Source: Fidelibacterota bacterium
Lineage (GTDB): Bacteria; Fidelibacterota; UBA2242; JAFGTP01
Direction of reading: 5' to 3'
NCBI GenBank assembly: GCA_016934035.1
Contig: JAFGTP010000005.1
Location: 1 to 64,000, forward strand
DNA: 64,000 nucleotides
Position 1 is the stretch's first letter. Every line of letters starts with the position of its first letter. A program made the position numbers and the translations under genes. This document shows positions 26,901 through 35,684 of this stretch, in pieces. The notes beneath the pieces were generated by a model that did not search any database, was not told where the DNA came from, and saw only the letters and a program-made list of their open reading frames with translations.

Positions 26901-28174
26901 TGACAGTTCCTGTCGTAGCTGCAACTGTTGAATTTGCCACACCGGGAACCATTAGTGGCCACGTCGAAATCGAAGGCAGACCTGATGCAGAAGGGCAAAC
27001 TGTCCAATTCTGGGTTGTTGAAGAAGGATCTGTTAATATGATATCTGATTCAGATTTCCTCACAGCCAATGGATTAACCAGTGTTGATGACACGTTGACT
27101 ATTACACTGGGTGCAGGCGGATATTTTGAAATTCTTCGAGTCCCGACCGGTACCTATGATGTTGTTTGCCACAAAGACGGATGGCTGGACGAGAGAATGA
27201 ATTCTCAGTCCGTACAACCGTTGTCTATTACCAATGTTGATTTTGAAGGTGATGACAAATTGCTGGCTGGTGACTGCGCCGGATATACTGATGCCGATGG
27301 CAATCCTTTGCCGGATAACCAGATTTCAACCGATGACAACAATGCCGTTAATACTGCCTTCAATTCAGAACCTGGTGACGGCAACTGGAATGAACTGTGT
27401 GATTTTGATGGCGACAGCAAAGTATTTATCACTGACCTGAACTTCTCTACTTTTAATAGTGGAAGTGGTGAAGGCTTGCTGTACAAACAGGGCGTTTTCA
27501 ATGGTTCCAACGAAGGTGCAAAATTTGAACTGGTCAAAGAAAGCAACAATCTTTTTGCTATCAAAGCCAGTGAATTGGCACACATTCGAGCCTATGCATT
27601 GGAAATTGCATATAATGAACATGAATGGGAATTGAAACAGATCAATGATGGTTTATCTGTCTACAAATCAGCTTACAGTTTCAATATTAAAAATAATAAT
27701 TCCGTCATGCTGGTAAGTTCAATCTATGGAAAAGGTGCTATCACCAGTTCCGACCTTGACCTGGCATCCTTCGTGCTGGCTCCGAGAGTTGACAATCCAG
27801 TAATGCCTGAACTGATCGATGTTCATATAGTCGATGCAAACTTCAATGAAACCCAGGGTTTTGTCAAAGCCACAAGCCTGGCCAATGTACCGGAAGAGTT
27901 CAAACTTGAAAAGAACTATCCGAACCCCTTTAACCCGACAACAAATATTCGTTTTGCAATTCCGGAACAAGGAAATGTAAGCCTGGTTGTTTATGACCTG
28001 CTCGGCAACAAGATCAAAACTCTTGTCTCCAGCAGCATGAAAGCCGGTTTTTACAACGCTGCATGGAATGCTACTAATGAAGCGGGTTTGAGAGTAAGCT
28101 CCGGTGTATACTTTTACAGACTGATGGTTGGAAACAGAATCGTTGATACTAAAAAAATGGTATTGATGAAATAA
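23972..28174 (+). CDS. 1400-aa modular surface protein with cohesin-like, dockerin-like and T9SS sorting domains
   Basis: An exported, very acidic protein. A signal peptide (MNIVKKLSVLILAFILLGGVAMA, expressed here in two parts: MNIVKKLSVL and ILAFILLGGVAMA) precedes a threonine/alanine-rich beta domain. Then come about four repeated modules of 130-170 residues, each closing with a G-x-Y-Y-x-Y strand (GTWYFYV, GDYYLYFVADDG, GTYYMYAVI, GDYDVYYIYD). A cohesin-like domain follows (about 830-990), then a carboxypeptidase-regulatory-like domain, and a dockerin-like pair of calcium loops (about 1090-1163, including CDFDGDSKVFITDLN). The end (about 1313-1400) is the T9SS-type C-terminal domain: NYPNPFNPTTNI, SGVYFYRLMVG, final KKMVLMK. 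A strong AAGGAGG site precedes it. It is a candidate abundant surface-layer or scaffold protein. No enzyme domain is seen. Confidence 0.85.
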   Translation: MNIVKKLSVLILAFILLGGVAMAATVTLQPTTVPIGAYVNGSDGDQHFVQSLVFVWDVDDAWEDGDDIVITLPSSMTVGDPSGGGAYADEVSMAWTTAGAGDPGFTVTSDGTTITVTATTGANVVTGDALTVLFPVITDETVVDGTRETYSFAATAATDVNEASFSTITVTYEADVLTYVTFAANFSGGDQSTEKGNVYPTAVAAITAALPDIIVDQDAGGGGEGVVNGANNWDGITLNNDDDAAAGGTMADAETQYYVWACQDSTLLKIDEEAGGHTPIVYLAAGQPTRAGAIAATGGAGDPVDSDIETGTFSDAQFNAVLLEEGTWYFYVTSSVTADWVLGRSDSVAIRHWPVFDNSIAGYEAIVDFDGDGLFENNAAVGADGSVGGDDVTAMFLESGGGVAVDGDWNSTYNADNASFHYNVIDVDDNANIKIYKSTTDGLTTKAAILADANTSQISPDTLYEEGPSSVFWNYDIYTDEDTYEEAGDYYLYFVADDGKHSNVFQMVDAADADFQLKVKHYPNLVFQDVSYLHDENTGDADIDFSTANQRYVTFNWGETVDGDKDADGDMKIDLYISDFNQAASGYSSNVTTVDTTLLAADATDDPTHTVHVATITDVADGRDDNRYAYDLRNSGLAAGTYYMYAVITEKGDAQVVQMYNTVANDRPITLTHETYFLSSYPPEGEYVNLKSTDRFELKYTAVDEDATSTNFIVAAFMVAQGTATDFTDGAGGAAEVEADGLAAGSGWFWLTSSDGDDILAAANLPLGSEGKYTVDLGAIVQGMDGGAETPSGDYDVYYIYDTDGDMTGNDETIVQSDGYIHIESLADPNTSFEMSPNRFTVEKGDTVSIDIYATDGAVENAMILSVFLDVPTEKFSVVDQDNTLSGIQAWLDESTNFNGTEFLDTVRVNGSNYEIDYVEYASGGDAIATSLKVGTIQVVATANYTGDALEQHFITFSKTGDRETSIIGVNNNKLAVTVPVVAATVEFATPGTISGHVEIEGRPDAEGQTVQFWVVEEGSVNMISDSDFLTANGLTSVDDTLTITLGAGGYFEILRVPTGTYDVVCHKDGWLDERMNSQSVQPLSITNVDFEGDDKLLAGDCAGYTDADGNPLPDNQISTDDNNAVNTAFNSEPGDGNWNELCDFDGDSKVFITDLNFSTFNSGSGEGLLYKQGVFNGSNEGAKFELVKESNNLFAIKASELAHIRAYALEIAYNEHEWELKQINDGLSVYKSAYSFNIKNNNSVMLVSSIYGKGAITSSDLDLASFVLAPRVDNPVMPELIDVHIVDANFNETQGFVKATSLANVPEEFKLEKNYPNPFNPTTNIRFAIPEQGNVSLVVYDLLGNKIKTLVSSSMKAGFYNAAWNATNEAGLRVSSGVYFYRLMVGNRIVDTKKMVLMK

Positions 28175-28199
28175 ATAGGTTCTACATATACAATCTCAT

Positions 28200-28230
28200 A
28201 AAAAGGCTCTCCTTGCGGGGGCCTTTTTTT
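28200..28230 (+). terminator. Strong terminator after the 1400-aa surface protein
   Basis: A GC-rich stem AAAAAGGCTCTC / GGGGGCCTTTTT with a short loop and a run of seven T residues, 26 nt after the stop. It should isolate this gene from the downstream cluster. Confidence 0.88.
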
Positions 28231-28258
28231 GCTACTGACCCAATAGCATTTATCAAAA

Positions 28259-28444
28259 GTACCATCCTGAACAGAAGGATCTCCGGTTTGTTTGATGAAA
28301 AAATGGACGAAAAAACAATTGTTACACAGACAATTCAGTGTGAGTCGGATTTAAAAAAGGCCTGTTCAGCAATCCAGTGTCCGATACTATTTTTTACAAA
28401 TTGGTTTAAACATCAGAGATTTCTCATCATGTTTAGAGTGACAG
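28259..28444. repeat. Degenerate inverted-repeat element, copy 2
   Basis: The left end GTACCATCCTGAACAGAAGG (then ATCTCC) is matched in inverse orientation by CAGAGATTTCTC at 28414-28425 and GTTTAGAGTGACA at 28431-28443. The ends have the same plan as the elements at 23243 and 38333, with an unrelated interior of about 130 bp. It fills most of the 426-bp gap 28175-28600 after the terminator. A 92-codon frame across it has no ribosome-binding site. Confidence 0.55.
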
Positions 28445-28600
28445 CCACAGGAGAAACAACAATAACAAAAAATCGAAAAAATCCTAAATAATCAAATTCA
28501 TGGCAAATCATTTGCTTTCTAATTATTACCACTTTTTACCAATTGTAATGAAAAAGTGATAAAATGCAGCAATGGATTGAAATGAATAGAGGATAATTTA

Positions 28601-31600
28601 ATGAGACAATATTTCAGACTTATTCTATTTCTCATAATTATGATTGCAGAAGCCTTTTCCATGGGAGCGACTTCAGTCTGGATAGAACCTGTGGGCGGAG
28701 CTCCTGAAACTAAATACTACGTCGGGCAAAAGGTCAATTTGCAAATTCGTATCGATACTTATGGTGAAAAACTGACCGGCGCAGCCATTTTTATGACCCT
28801 GGATACACGGTATCTGCGAGTGGTTGAAAGAGAACCGGGAAAACCTTTTCGGCGCGGGAATTTTTTTCCAAGAAATCCAACCTACAATAATTATGATGAA
28901 GAGGATACCCAGGACAATCCGGATGCCAACGGCATTGAAGGATTGCAACTGAATTATTACCAGGAAACCGATCCGGCTGTCGCCGGGACACGGCCCTATA
29001 AACAAGGTTCTGGAATTTTGGCTTATTTTGAAGTATTGATTGTTGGAATACCTGAAAATATTGAAAACCAATATGTCATTGACTATGATGATGATTTTAT
29101 TCATGTCAGACAAACCGGCTACTATCTCAATGGACTGCCGGGACAGCGACAGAATTTTAACCATAAAGTACCTTTTGTAATGGCTATTTTTGGAGGTGCG
29201 ATTGATCCTGCATTTCCTGATACGGTTGTCTCGCCGGGAACGACTTTCAGTTATTATATGGGCAACCATTTCTATGCTGAAGAGTTTGACAAGTCTGATG
29301 CGGTCTGGAGTTTTGAAATATTGCAGGCTGTGGATGGTGTCACTGTTGAGCTGGATACCGTTGCAAATCGTGATATGATTCATGTGACAGCTTCCAATAC
29401 ATCAAAAGGGTTATTGAAATTACTGATAAGACTTGGAATTGAAGGTTCCAGTTTCGGCACTTCGCAAATCTGGGATATTGGTATTGGTTATTCACCGGAA
29501 TTTGTGGATCCGTTACCGGTTATCAGTCTGCTGGAGGATATTGAATATCTGATAGCAGTCAGTGATATTGTCAATGACAATGATGATTCTGTGGAGGATT
29601 TGTTCTTTCGTTATGAAGATGATTCTCTGGTCACTGTGACCCGGGAAGGAGAATTATTCAAACTGTTGGGTAAGGAAAACTGGTATGGTGAAACTTTCTT
29701 TACATTGTTTGTGACGGACTCAATGTCAGCAGAAATCAGTGAAAAAATTCCGCTAACTATTTACTCGGTCAATGATGCTCCGGTAGTCGACTTTAGTCCT
29801 GAACCCAGGATAAAAAATGACACCTTGATCCTTCATCATTATGATACTTTAACCTTTTATTTGCCTCCGCTGGTGAGTGATGTGGATGATACTGTTTTCA
29901 GTTGGATGACCAGCAGTGAGGAAAAACTGAACATTACGATTTCGCAGGATACACTGACCTTGTCAGTGAATCAGGCAGGGACGACTTTTTATGGGAATTT
30001 GCCTCTGACGCTTACGGCTTATGATGATGAGATTTTGAGTGGCAGCCGGGTGTTAAATGTCCTGGTAAGTTCCTATGTGCCTGAAATTGATGATTTCGGA
30101 CCCCTCCTGATGCATGCTGACAGTATCAAAATTATTGATCTGGATGCTTATGTACGGGACAATGATACTCCGATCCAAAATCTGACTTTTGATTTTTCTG
30201 TTGTTGATTCCACGACCAGGATTGCAGACAATAATGTTTTTACCAATTTTGAACCCGCATCCCGTGAATTGACAATCTCTGCAACCAGTGGCCATAACAG
30301 CACGGATTATCTGATTGTCAGAGCTGAAGACGTCGAGGGAAATGTTACCCAGAGACACATTATTTTGATAGTTGTCGATTCCTATGCACCCAAATTTTTA
30401 AAAATTCCGCCTGTTATTGTCTACCAGGATTCCTTTGAAGTGCTGGAACTGAACAGGTATGTTTTTGATGTCAGAGATCCTTCGGAAGTCCTGGATCTGG
30501 AAGTGACCGGAAATGATATTTTTAAAAGTATTACTCTGGACCAGTCCACTCATCATCTGACTTTTACCAGTTTTTCAAATATTTTTGGCGTGGACACACT
30601 GAAACTGGTTGCAGAAAACACCTATGGATTGACCGATTCGACCTTGATTTTTGCCTATTGTGTTCCACGGGATAATAAACCGGTTCTTTTTGATGTCGCT
30701 GATTTGGAACTATACTGGAACGGCCACTATGAATGGCTGGATTTGGATGATATTGTTTTTGATGTTTTTACGCCGGATTCGGAACTGGTTTGGGACATTA
30801 GTTACAACACAGGTTTATTGACCTTGACGATGAATAGCGCCAATTTTGTCAATATTCTCACAAATTCACAAACCGGAACCGGTCAGATCGAAATGAAAGT
30901 CACCAATAACAGGGGCTACACAGCCGAGCAAACTGTAAATGTTACCGTATCTAAAGACACACCGCCGGTTTGGGATTCTTTCCAGGACATATACCTGGTC
31001 AAGACACAACCGGTTCGAAAAATGGAATGGAGCCTGTTTGACAAATGTTATGATGCTGAAACGCCGACAGAACAGATAATTTATACCGCAAACTATGAAT
31101 CAGGAATTATTGATGTGGATATCGATGCGTTGACTGGAGAAGTAGTTTTTACGGTGCTGGATACATCGAAATCCGGCACAACAATGAAATTTATTGCCGA
31201 GGACCTCAATGGCAATATCACTCAGAGCCAGTTGATTGACGTTGTCATCGGAGACGGGCTGCCCCCGGTTTGGAGAAATATTCCCACGATTTACATGAAA
31301 AATTCCGAGGTATTTGAAGACCTGAGATTACTTGATTATTGTCAGGATACCGATGATTTGGAGAGCGATTTATTATTCAGTGCTCTGCCTTCAAATTCCA
31401 ATATTAATGTGGAGATATTAGAAGACAGCTATGTCAGGGTCACTCCTGAGAACGGCATCTTCGGTGAAAATTTTTATATCATATTCAAAGTTCTGGATTC
31501 TCAGGATAATCTTGTCGCTACCAGCGTAAAATTAATCATCACTGATGATATGCCGGCCCGGGGGCTGGTGAATTATATCGTCAATCCGGTTTTGTCAAAA

Positions 31601-32512
31601 CGTGTTGATTTTGTGGTAGCCACCGAGCCCAGTGTTCGGGATGTGGATGCCAATTTTATCAAAATACCAGCGACGGTCATTCCACTCACCTTTAGTGAAA
31701 TGAACAGCAATGATAACGGAAAATTGTGGGCCGAGGAATATTATTTTGGATCTGAAGGGTCCTACAGACTGATCATCGAAATGGAAGATATTAATAATTT
31801 TGTCAGTTATGATACCCTGACCATGACGATTGATTTTCCTGACCCCCAGGGAGCGCAAATGGCCATGAGTCCGACGATCGGTACCCTTGTTCTTGATTAT
31901 CCGGAACATGATTATACCAGCAAAATGATTTTTATTGAAGAAAAAAATATGCCGGCAATCGACAATCAGGGCAGCAAGTGTATCAGTCGAAATGAAATTT
32001 ATTACAAAAAATACAAAATCAAATCCGGAATTCGTGAAGGTGATGTCCTGCTGACGCTGCGTTATAGACCACTAGAGTCTCTTAGCGGCTATCACTCTTT
32101 TTATAAAATATCCGGTGATGAAATTGAGACTCTGGAAACCTGGAAAACTGAAACCGGGGAATTTTTAGCCTTTGTGAGCGAGGATTGTGAGGTCTGTTTT
32201 GGCGCTTCAACTCATCCGGCAAGAAAAGAAATTATTGCTGAAAACCATTTACTTTGCTATCCAAACCCTTTTAATCCGGTTGTTAATATAAAATTTCTGG
32301 TAAAGGCCCCCAAATTAATTGAATTATCCGTCTACAACATCCTGGGGCAGATAGTCTTTCGGGAAAAACAACTCCTTGATGCCGGAGTACACGAAATGTC
32401 TTGGAATGGATTGAGTCAGACCGGTGTTCAAATGCCCAGTGGCGTTTATTTTATTCAAATTTCACAAAATAATAAACCCATGAAACTAGAGAAAGTGACC
32501 TTGTTCAAATGA
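28601..32512 (+). CDS. 1303-aa exported cohesin-like / Ig-like repeat protein with T9SS sorting domain
   Basis: A signal peptide (residues 1-20, ending FSMG) is followed by a cohesin-like beta-sandwich (about 25-200: YYVGQKVNLQIRIDT, GAAIFMTLDTRYLRV, GILAYFEVLIVG). Next come about eight Ig/cadherin-like repeats of 90-110 residues, recognisable by recurring VNDAPVVDF, VSDVDDT, YVRDNDTPI and VFDVRDPSE segments, which recall calcium-stabilised 'DxNDxxP'-type adhesins. The final 85 residues are a T9SS-type sorting domain (CYPNPFNPVVNIKF, PSGVYFIQIS, ending EKVTLFK). The probable site of action is the cell surface. A GAGGA site lies 10 nt upstream. The TPR lipoprotein gene overlaps the stop by 4 nt. 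I cannot name a ligand. The cohesin-like call is by strand pattern, not by exact motif. Confidence 0.8.
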   Translation: MRQYFRLILFLIIMIAEAFSMGATSVWIEPVGGAPETKYYVGQKVNLQIRIDTYGEKLTGAAIFMTLDTRYLRVVEREPGKPFRRGNFFPRNPTYNNYDEEDTQDNPDANGIEGLQLNYYQETDPAVAGTRPYKQGSGILAYFEVLIVGIPENIENQYVIDYDDDFIHVRQTGYYLNGLPGQRQNFNHKVPFVMAIFGGAIDPAFPDTVVSPGTTFSYYMGNHFYAEEFDKSDAVWSFEILQAVDGVTVELDTVANRDMIHVTASNTSKGLLKLLIRLGIEGSSFGTSQIWDIGIGYSPEFVDPLPVISLLEDIEYLIAVSDIVNDNDDSVEDLFFRYEDDSLVTVTREGELFKLLGKENWYGETFFTLFVTDSMSAEISEKIPLTIYSVNDAPVVDFSPEPRIKNDTLILHHYDTLTFYLPPLVSDVDDTVFSWMTSSEEKLNITISQDTLTLSVNQAGTTFYGNLPLTLTAYDDEILSGSRVLNVLVSSYVPEIDDFGPLLMHADSIKIIDLDAYVRDNDTPIQNLTFDFSVVDSTTRIADNNVFTNFEPASRELTISATSGHNSTDYLIVRAEDVEGNVTQRHIILIVVDSYAPKFLKIPPVIVYQDSFEVLELNRYVFDVRDPSEVLDLEVTGNDIFKSITLDQSTHHLTFTSFSNIFGVDTLKLVAENTYGLTDSTLIFAYCVPRDNKPVLFDVADLELYWNGHYEWLDLDDIVFDVFTPDSELVWDISYNTGLLTLTMNSANFVNILTNSQTGTGQIEMKVTNNRGYTAEQTVNVTVSKDTPPVWDSFQDIYLVKTQPVRKMEWSLFDKCYDAETPTEQIIYTANYESGIIDVDIDALTGEVVFTVLDTSKSGTTMKFIAEDLNGNITQSQLIDVVIGDGLPPVWRNIPTIYMKNSEVFEDLRLLDYCQDTDDLESDLLFSALPSNSNINVEILEDSYVRVTPENGIFGENFYIIFKVLDSQDNLVATSVKLIITDDMPARGLVNYIVNPVLSKRVDFVVATEPSVRDVDANFIKIPATVIPLTFSEMNSNDNGKLWAEEYYFGSEGSYRLIIEMEDINNFVSYDTLTMTIDFPDPQGAQMAMSPTIGTLVLDYPEHDYTSKMIFIEEKNMPAIDNQGSKCISRNEIYYKKYKIKSGIREGDVLLTLRYRPLESLSGYHSFYKISGDEIETLETWKTETGEFLAFVSEDCEVCFGASTHPARKEIIAENHLLCYPNPFNPVVNIKFLVKAPKLIELSVYNILGQIVFREKQLLDAGVHEMSWNGLSQTGVQMPSGVYFIQISQNNKPMKLEKVTLFK

Positions 32513-33165
32513 GAAAATTACAAATGTCTTTTAGTTTGATTTTAATATCAGTATTCCTGATGGGATGTGGTAATGGCGGTGGTGGTACAAAACCGCCCTC
32601 GATTGATGAACAAATTGCAACCCACATGGCCCATGGTTGGGAAAAATTTGAAATTGCTGATTACGATTCAGCAGAATATTATTTCGACCAGGTGCTTTCC
32701 CTGCGTGCTGATGTGCCGGAAGGACAATTGGGAAAAGGCTGGTCAAAAATGTTAGTAGAGGATTCCGATTATCAAAATATTGAAACTCTTTTTGCTTCGG
32801 CGGTTTCCGATACTTCGGTTCAAAAAGATGCGCTGGCTGGACTTGGAATCGTCAATAATCTTCAAAAAAAATACAGTTCTTCAGCCAACTATATTAACCA
32901 GTTACTGGAAATTGCTTCGTCCTATGTTTTCTCTCATAAAAGTGATATCAATTACCAGGATTTATTGGTGATTCAATCCCATTCCTATTTTTATAACAAA
33001 CAATTTGATCAAGCTTATGAATCTATTCTTCAATTGACCACACAGTACATTTTTGATCCTTTTGACGATGATACCTGGATTGTTGATGGTAAAGTCTATC
33101 CTTCCTACGAAGGGGCCATCAGTGCGGTGCTGGCGAAATTGTCGGATTTGTACAAATCCTTTTAA
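32509..33165 (+). CDS. TPR-type lipoprotein
   Basis: A 218-aa lipoprotein. The signal ends in lipobox LMGC with C20, followed by a glycine-rich spacer (GNGGGGTKPP). The mature part contains helical repeat units: HGWEKFEIADYDSAEYYFDQVL is a clear TPR hairpin (residues about 43-64), and further helices follow around 85-135 and 145-175. It is probably anchored in the outer membrane and used as a protein-protein scaffold. Its ATG overlaps the stop of the 1303-aa surface protein in an ATGA arrangement, so the two are made together and may work together. A terminator follows 14 nt after the stop. Confidence 0.8.
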   Translation: MRKLQMSFSLILISVFLMGCGNGGGGTKPPSIDEQIATHMAHGWEKFEIADYDSAEYYFDQVLSLRADVPEGQLGKGWSKMLVEDSDYQNIETLFASAVSDTSVQKDALAGLGIVNNLQKKYSSSANYINQLLEIASSYVFSHKSDINYQDLLVIQSHSYFYNKQFDQAYESILQLTTQYIFDPFDDDTWIVDGKVYPSYEGAISAVLAKLSDLYKSF

Positions 33166-33179
33166 TCCGTTATCTGAAC

Positions 33180-33209
33180 AAAAAAAATTGCTCCGGCAGT
33201 TCTTTTTTT
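33180..33209 (+). terminator. Terminator after the TPR lipoprotein gene
   Basis: An A-run and AATTGC stem, a TCCG tetraloop, GCAGTT, one mismatch and a seven-T tail. It separates the two-gene unit 28601-33165 from the gene at 33425. Confidence 0.75.
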
Positions 33210-33424
33210 GGGTTGTAAGATAAAATTTCCAATCACAAAAATTTCTTCCTTTAGACCCCCAAAATATAGATTAGGCCAAATTATTTGTGGTTTACGTTAT
33301 TGGTTTATTCTTCAGTTGTTTTGAAAATTCAAAATAGTTTTACAGAAAATTTTCTTTTTGAATTTATCCAACTGTTTTAAATTGTTCTCCGTTGCGTTAA
33401 AAATATGTTAGAATATGGTTAGAG

Positions 33425-35668
33425 ATGAGAAAAAGAATTAAGTTGTTATTTTTATTTGTTTTGTTTTTAGGCTTCTCGCTTCAGGCACAGATTCAGAACC
33501 GGCCGGTTCAAAACAATCCGTTAAAAAAATCCACCATTGATGATTACAACAACTACACAACTGTTGGTCAAATTGGGCTCACTGTGACTAATTTCGGTGT
33601 ACTTGGTGAAGGATGGAACAATCCGGACCAGCCTTCATGCAGATACAAACAGTATCCTGATATTGAACAGGAAGAAATTGAACATTTTTCCTATTCAGGA
33701 TTATGGATTGGCGGTGAAGTCAATGGTCAAAAAAGGGTTTCCACAGCCATTGTGGATGGTGTTTTTGATTATGGTGCAGAGGGTTTTGAATTTTCTGCGT
33801 CCACCGGCTTCAATGATACCATATCCATAAAATCTTCCATTGAAACTTCGAAATATTTTGATCCCCAGGCCGTTTCTCATCAGGATTTTGTCTGTGATTA
33901 CACTGATTTTAATAATATTGTCAATCATAAGCCTATGGGCATTCGAGTACACCAGGAATCCTACGCCTGGAGTTATTCCTTTGCCGATGCCTTTGTAATC
34001 ATGGATTATACTATCTATAACGAATCCAATATAATTGATGCCAATGGTGTCGGTTGGGATATCAAAAATATGTTTGCCGGCATCTGGGCTGATGCATCTG
34101 TAGCCAATATGAATTACACCAGCAAATATGATCCGGGTGGCGGATTTACATGGTATGACAACCAGGATGGCTTTGATCAGTCCATTTATGATGCTTATCC
34201 CGACGATGAATTTTATGGATTGGAACGTGACATTGCCTATCAGTATGATGTTGATGGTGATAATGGCTATGCCCAGAGTTATGTCGGTTTTCGTGTCTTG
34301 GGTACTGACTATGTGCCCCGTGACTATTGGGATACTTATTATCGGCAATGGGTCTGGTCCACCTCCTCCAACACCGATTATCCGGAATACGTCATGCCCA
34401 TTGACGATTCGCAACGCTATGATTTTATGCAAAAATCAGTACCCTATAAACCTGGCGAATCCGGTTACACATCTGAAGGCTATCCCAATGCACCGGACAG
34501 CTGGTTGTTTTTATTATCTGCCGGGCCCTTTGGAAAACACCCGGATGCAGATTCCTCAAACTGGGTATTAAAACCTGGTGAATCAGTAAATATCGCTTTT
34601 GCGATTGTATGTGCTCCATGGGCAAACTCTACATTGTCCGACAGTCCGGCCCGAAAAGCAATGTTGTATGCCAATTCAGATTGGGCCCAAACAGCCTACA
34701 ATGGCGAAGATGTCAATGGTAATGGTTATCTGGAACCCAGTGAAGACACAGATCAGGATGGCATTATGGATCGCTATATTCTTCCGGCGCCGCCGCCTTC
34801 GCCCATTGTCAAAATTGTTTCTGAAAGTGGAAAAGCAACCATTTATTGGGGCAGAAAGCCGGAAAAAGCCCAGGATCCTTTGACGCAGAGAGAAGACTTC
34901 GAAGGTTATCGTTTATATGGCCGCAGCAAAACAGCCACCAATAATGAACAATGGACGTTGATGGGACAGTTTGATATATTGAATGATATTGGCTACAATA
35001 CTGATCTCTCAACCATACAGTTGACCCGGGAAGAATCAAAAAGTGAAGATGAACAGGGAAATACAATCTATCATTATCTGGTTGAAGATGAGGATACTTT
35101 ATATTTTAAGATTTTCGATCAGGATACAATGTTTTATCGTTTTGTCAACGAGGGCATTCACAGTGGCTGGCCGGAAAGAAATGTCTATTCTGTGACATCT
35201 TTTGACCAGGGAGATCCTGCCACCGGCCTGGAATCCATGGAAAGTAACAAAATTGATAATATGACCTATGTGATTGCCGGTAAAAAACCGCAAACCGAAA
35301 ATTTTGATGCTGAAGTCGGAGTTTATCCCAATCCCTACAAGGCCCGTGCTGTTTGGGATGGTTTCAGTGAACGGGAAAAAATGATTTGGTTTTACAATCT
35401 TCCGGCAAAGGCAAAAGTGACAATTTTTACTCTTTCTGGGGAGTTGGTTGATAAGTTTACCCATGATGCGGCCACTTACAAAGGATCTGATATTGAAAAT
35501 CTTGCAAATATTGCTACCGATAAAAATATTGTATTTTCCGGTGGAGAACATGCCTGGGACCTGATTACAAAATGGGACCAGGCCATTGCAACAGGTCTCT
35601 ATCTCTTTACGGTTGAGAATCTCGAGTCCGGAAAAATTCAGAGAGGAAAATTTCTTGTTATCAAATAA
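33425..35668 (+). CDS. 747-aa exported protein with C-terminal sorting domain, function unknown
   Basis: A signal peptide (MRKRIKLLFLFVLFLGFSLQAQ; cleavage after QA near residue 21) starts the protein. The body is beta-rich and aromatic, with segments such as YSGLWIGGEVNG, VMDYTIYNES and YVGFRVLGTDYVPRDYW, then a calcium-loop-like stretch (EDVNGNGYLEPSEDTDQDGI, near residue 430) and a fibronectin-like part (SGKATIYWGRKPE). The last 115 residues carry a FlgD-like/T9SS-type domain, VGVYPNPYKARAVWDG to GKFLVIK, in the variant form with YPNPYKA. I recognise the overall plan from FCB genomes but know no function. The Shine-Dalgarno is poor and only 10 nt separate a TAGAAT box from the ATG. The next gene follows 16 nt after the stop. 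Confidence 0.75.
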   Translation: MRKRIKLLFLFVLFLGFSLQAQIQNRPVQNNPLKKSTIDDYNNYTTVGQIGLTVTNFGVLGEGWNNPDQPSCRYKQYPDIEQEEIEHFSYSGLWIGGEVNGQKRVSTAIVDGVFDYGAEGFEFSASTGFNDTISIKSSIETSKYFDPQAVSHQDFVCDYTDFNNIVNHKPMGIRVHQESYAWSYSFADAFVIMDYTIYNESNIIDANGVGWDIKNMFAGIWADASVANMNYTSKYDPGGGFTWYDNQDGFDQSIYDAYPDDEFYGLERDIAYQYDVDGDNGYAQSYVGFRVLGTDYVPRDYWDTYYRQWVWSTSSNTDYPEYVMPIDDSQRYDFMQKSVPYKPGESGYTSEGYPNAPDSWLFLLSAGPFGKHPDADSSNWVLKPGESVNIAFAIVCAPWANSTLSDSPARKAMLYANSDWAQTAYNGEDVNGNGYLEPSEDTDQDGIMDRYILPAPPPSPIVKIVSESGKATIYWGRKPEKAQDPLTQREDFEGYRLYGRSKTATNNEQWTLMGQFDILNDIGYNTDLSTIQLTREESKSEDEQGNTIYHYLVEDEDTLYFKIFDQDTMFYRFVNEGIHSGWPERNVYSVTSFDQGDPATGLESMESNKIDNMTYVIAGKKPQTENFDAEVGVYPNPYKARAVWDGFSEREKMIWFYNLPAKAKVTIFTLSGELVDKFTHDAATYKGSDIENLANIATDKNIVFSGGEHAWDLITKWDQAIATGLYLFTVENLESGKIQRGKFLVIK

Positions 35669-35684
35669 AAAAGAGGAGAAGTTT

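Noticed and set aside
28213-28491. 92-codon plus-strand frame after the 1400-aa protein gene
   Set aside because: It begins inside the terminator loop and runs through the inverted-repeat element; no ribosome-binding site and no recognisable motif.
28673-29383. 236-codon antisense frame inside the 1303-aa protein gene
   Set aside because: The sense strand has a signal peptide, Ig-like repeats and a sorting domain in one frame; the antisense frame shows no domain and no start signal.
23972-33165. Cellulosome interpretation of the cohesin/dockerin-like modules
   Set aside because: No glycoside hydrolase or carbohydrate-binding scaffold genes are present nearby; only a general protein-protein lattice role can be considered.
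33701-34432. 243-codon antisense frame inside the 747-aa protein gene
   Set aside because: Isoleucine/glycine-rich antisense product of a DGxG-type sense sequence, with no ribosome-binding site.
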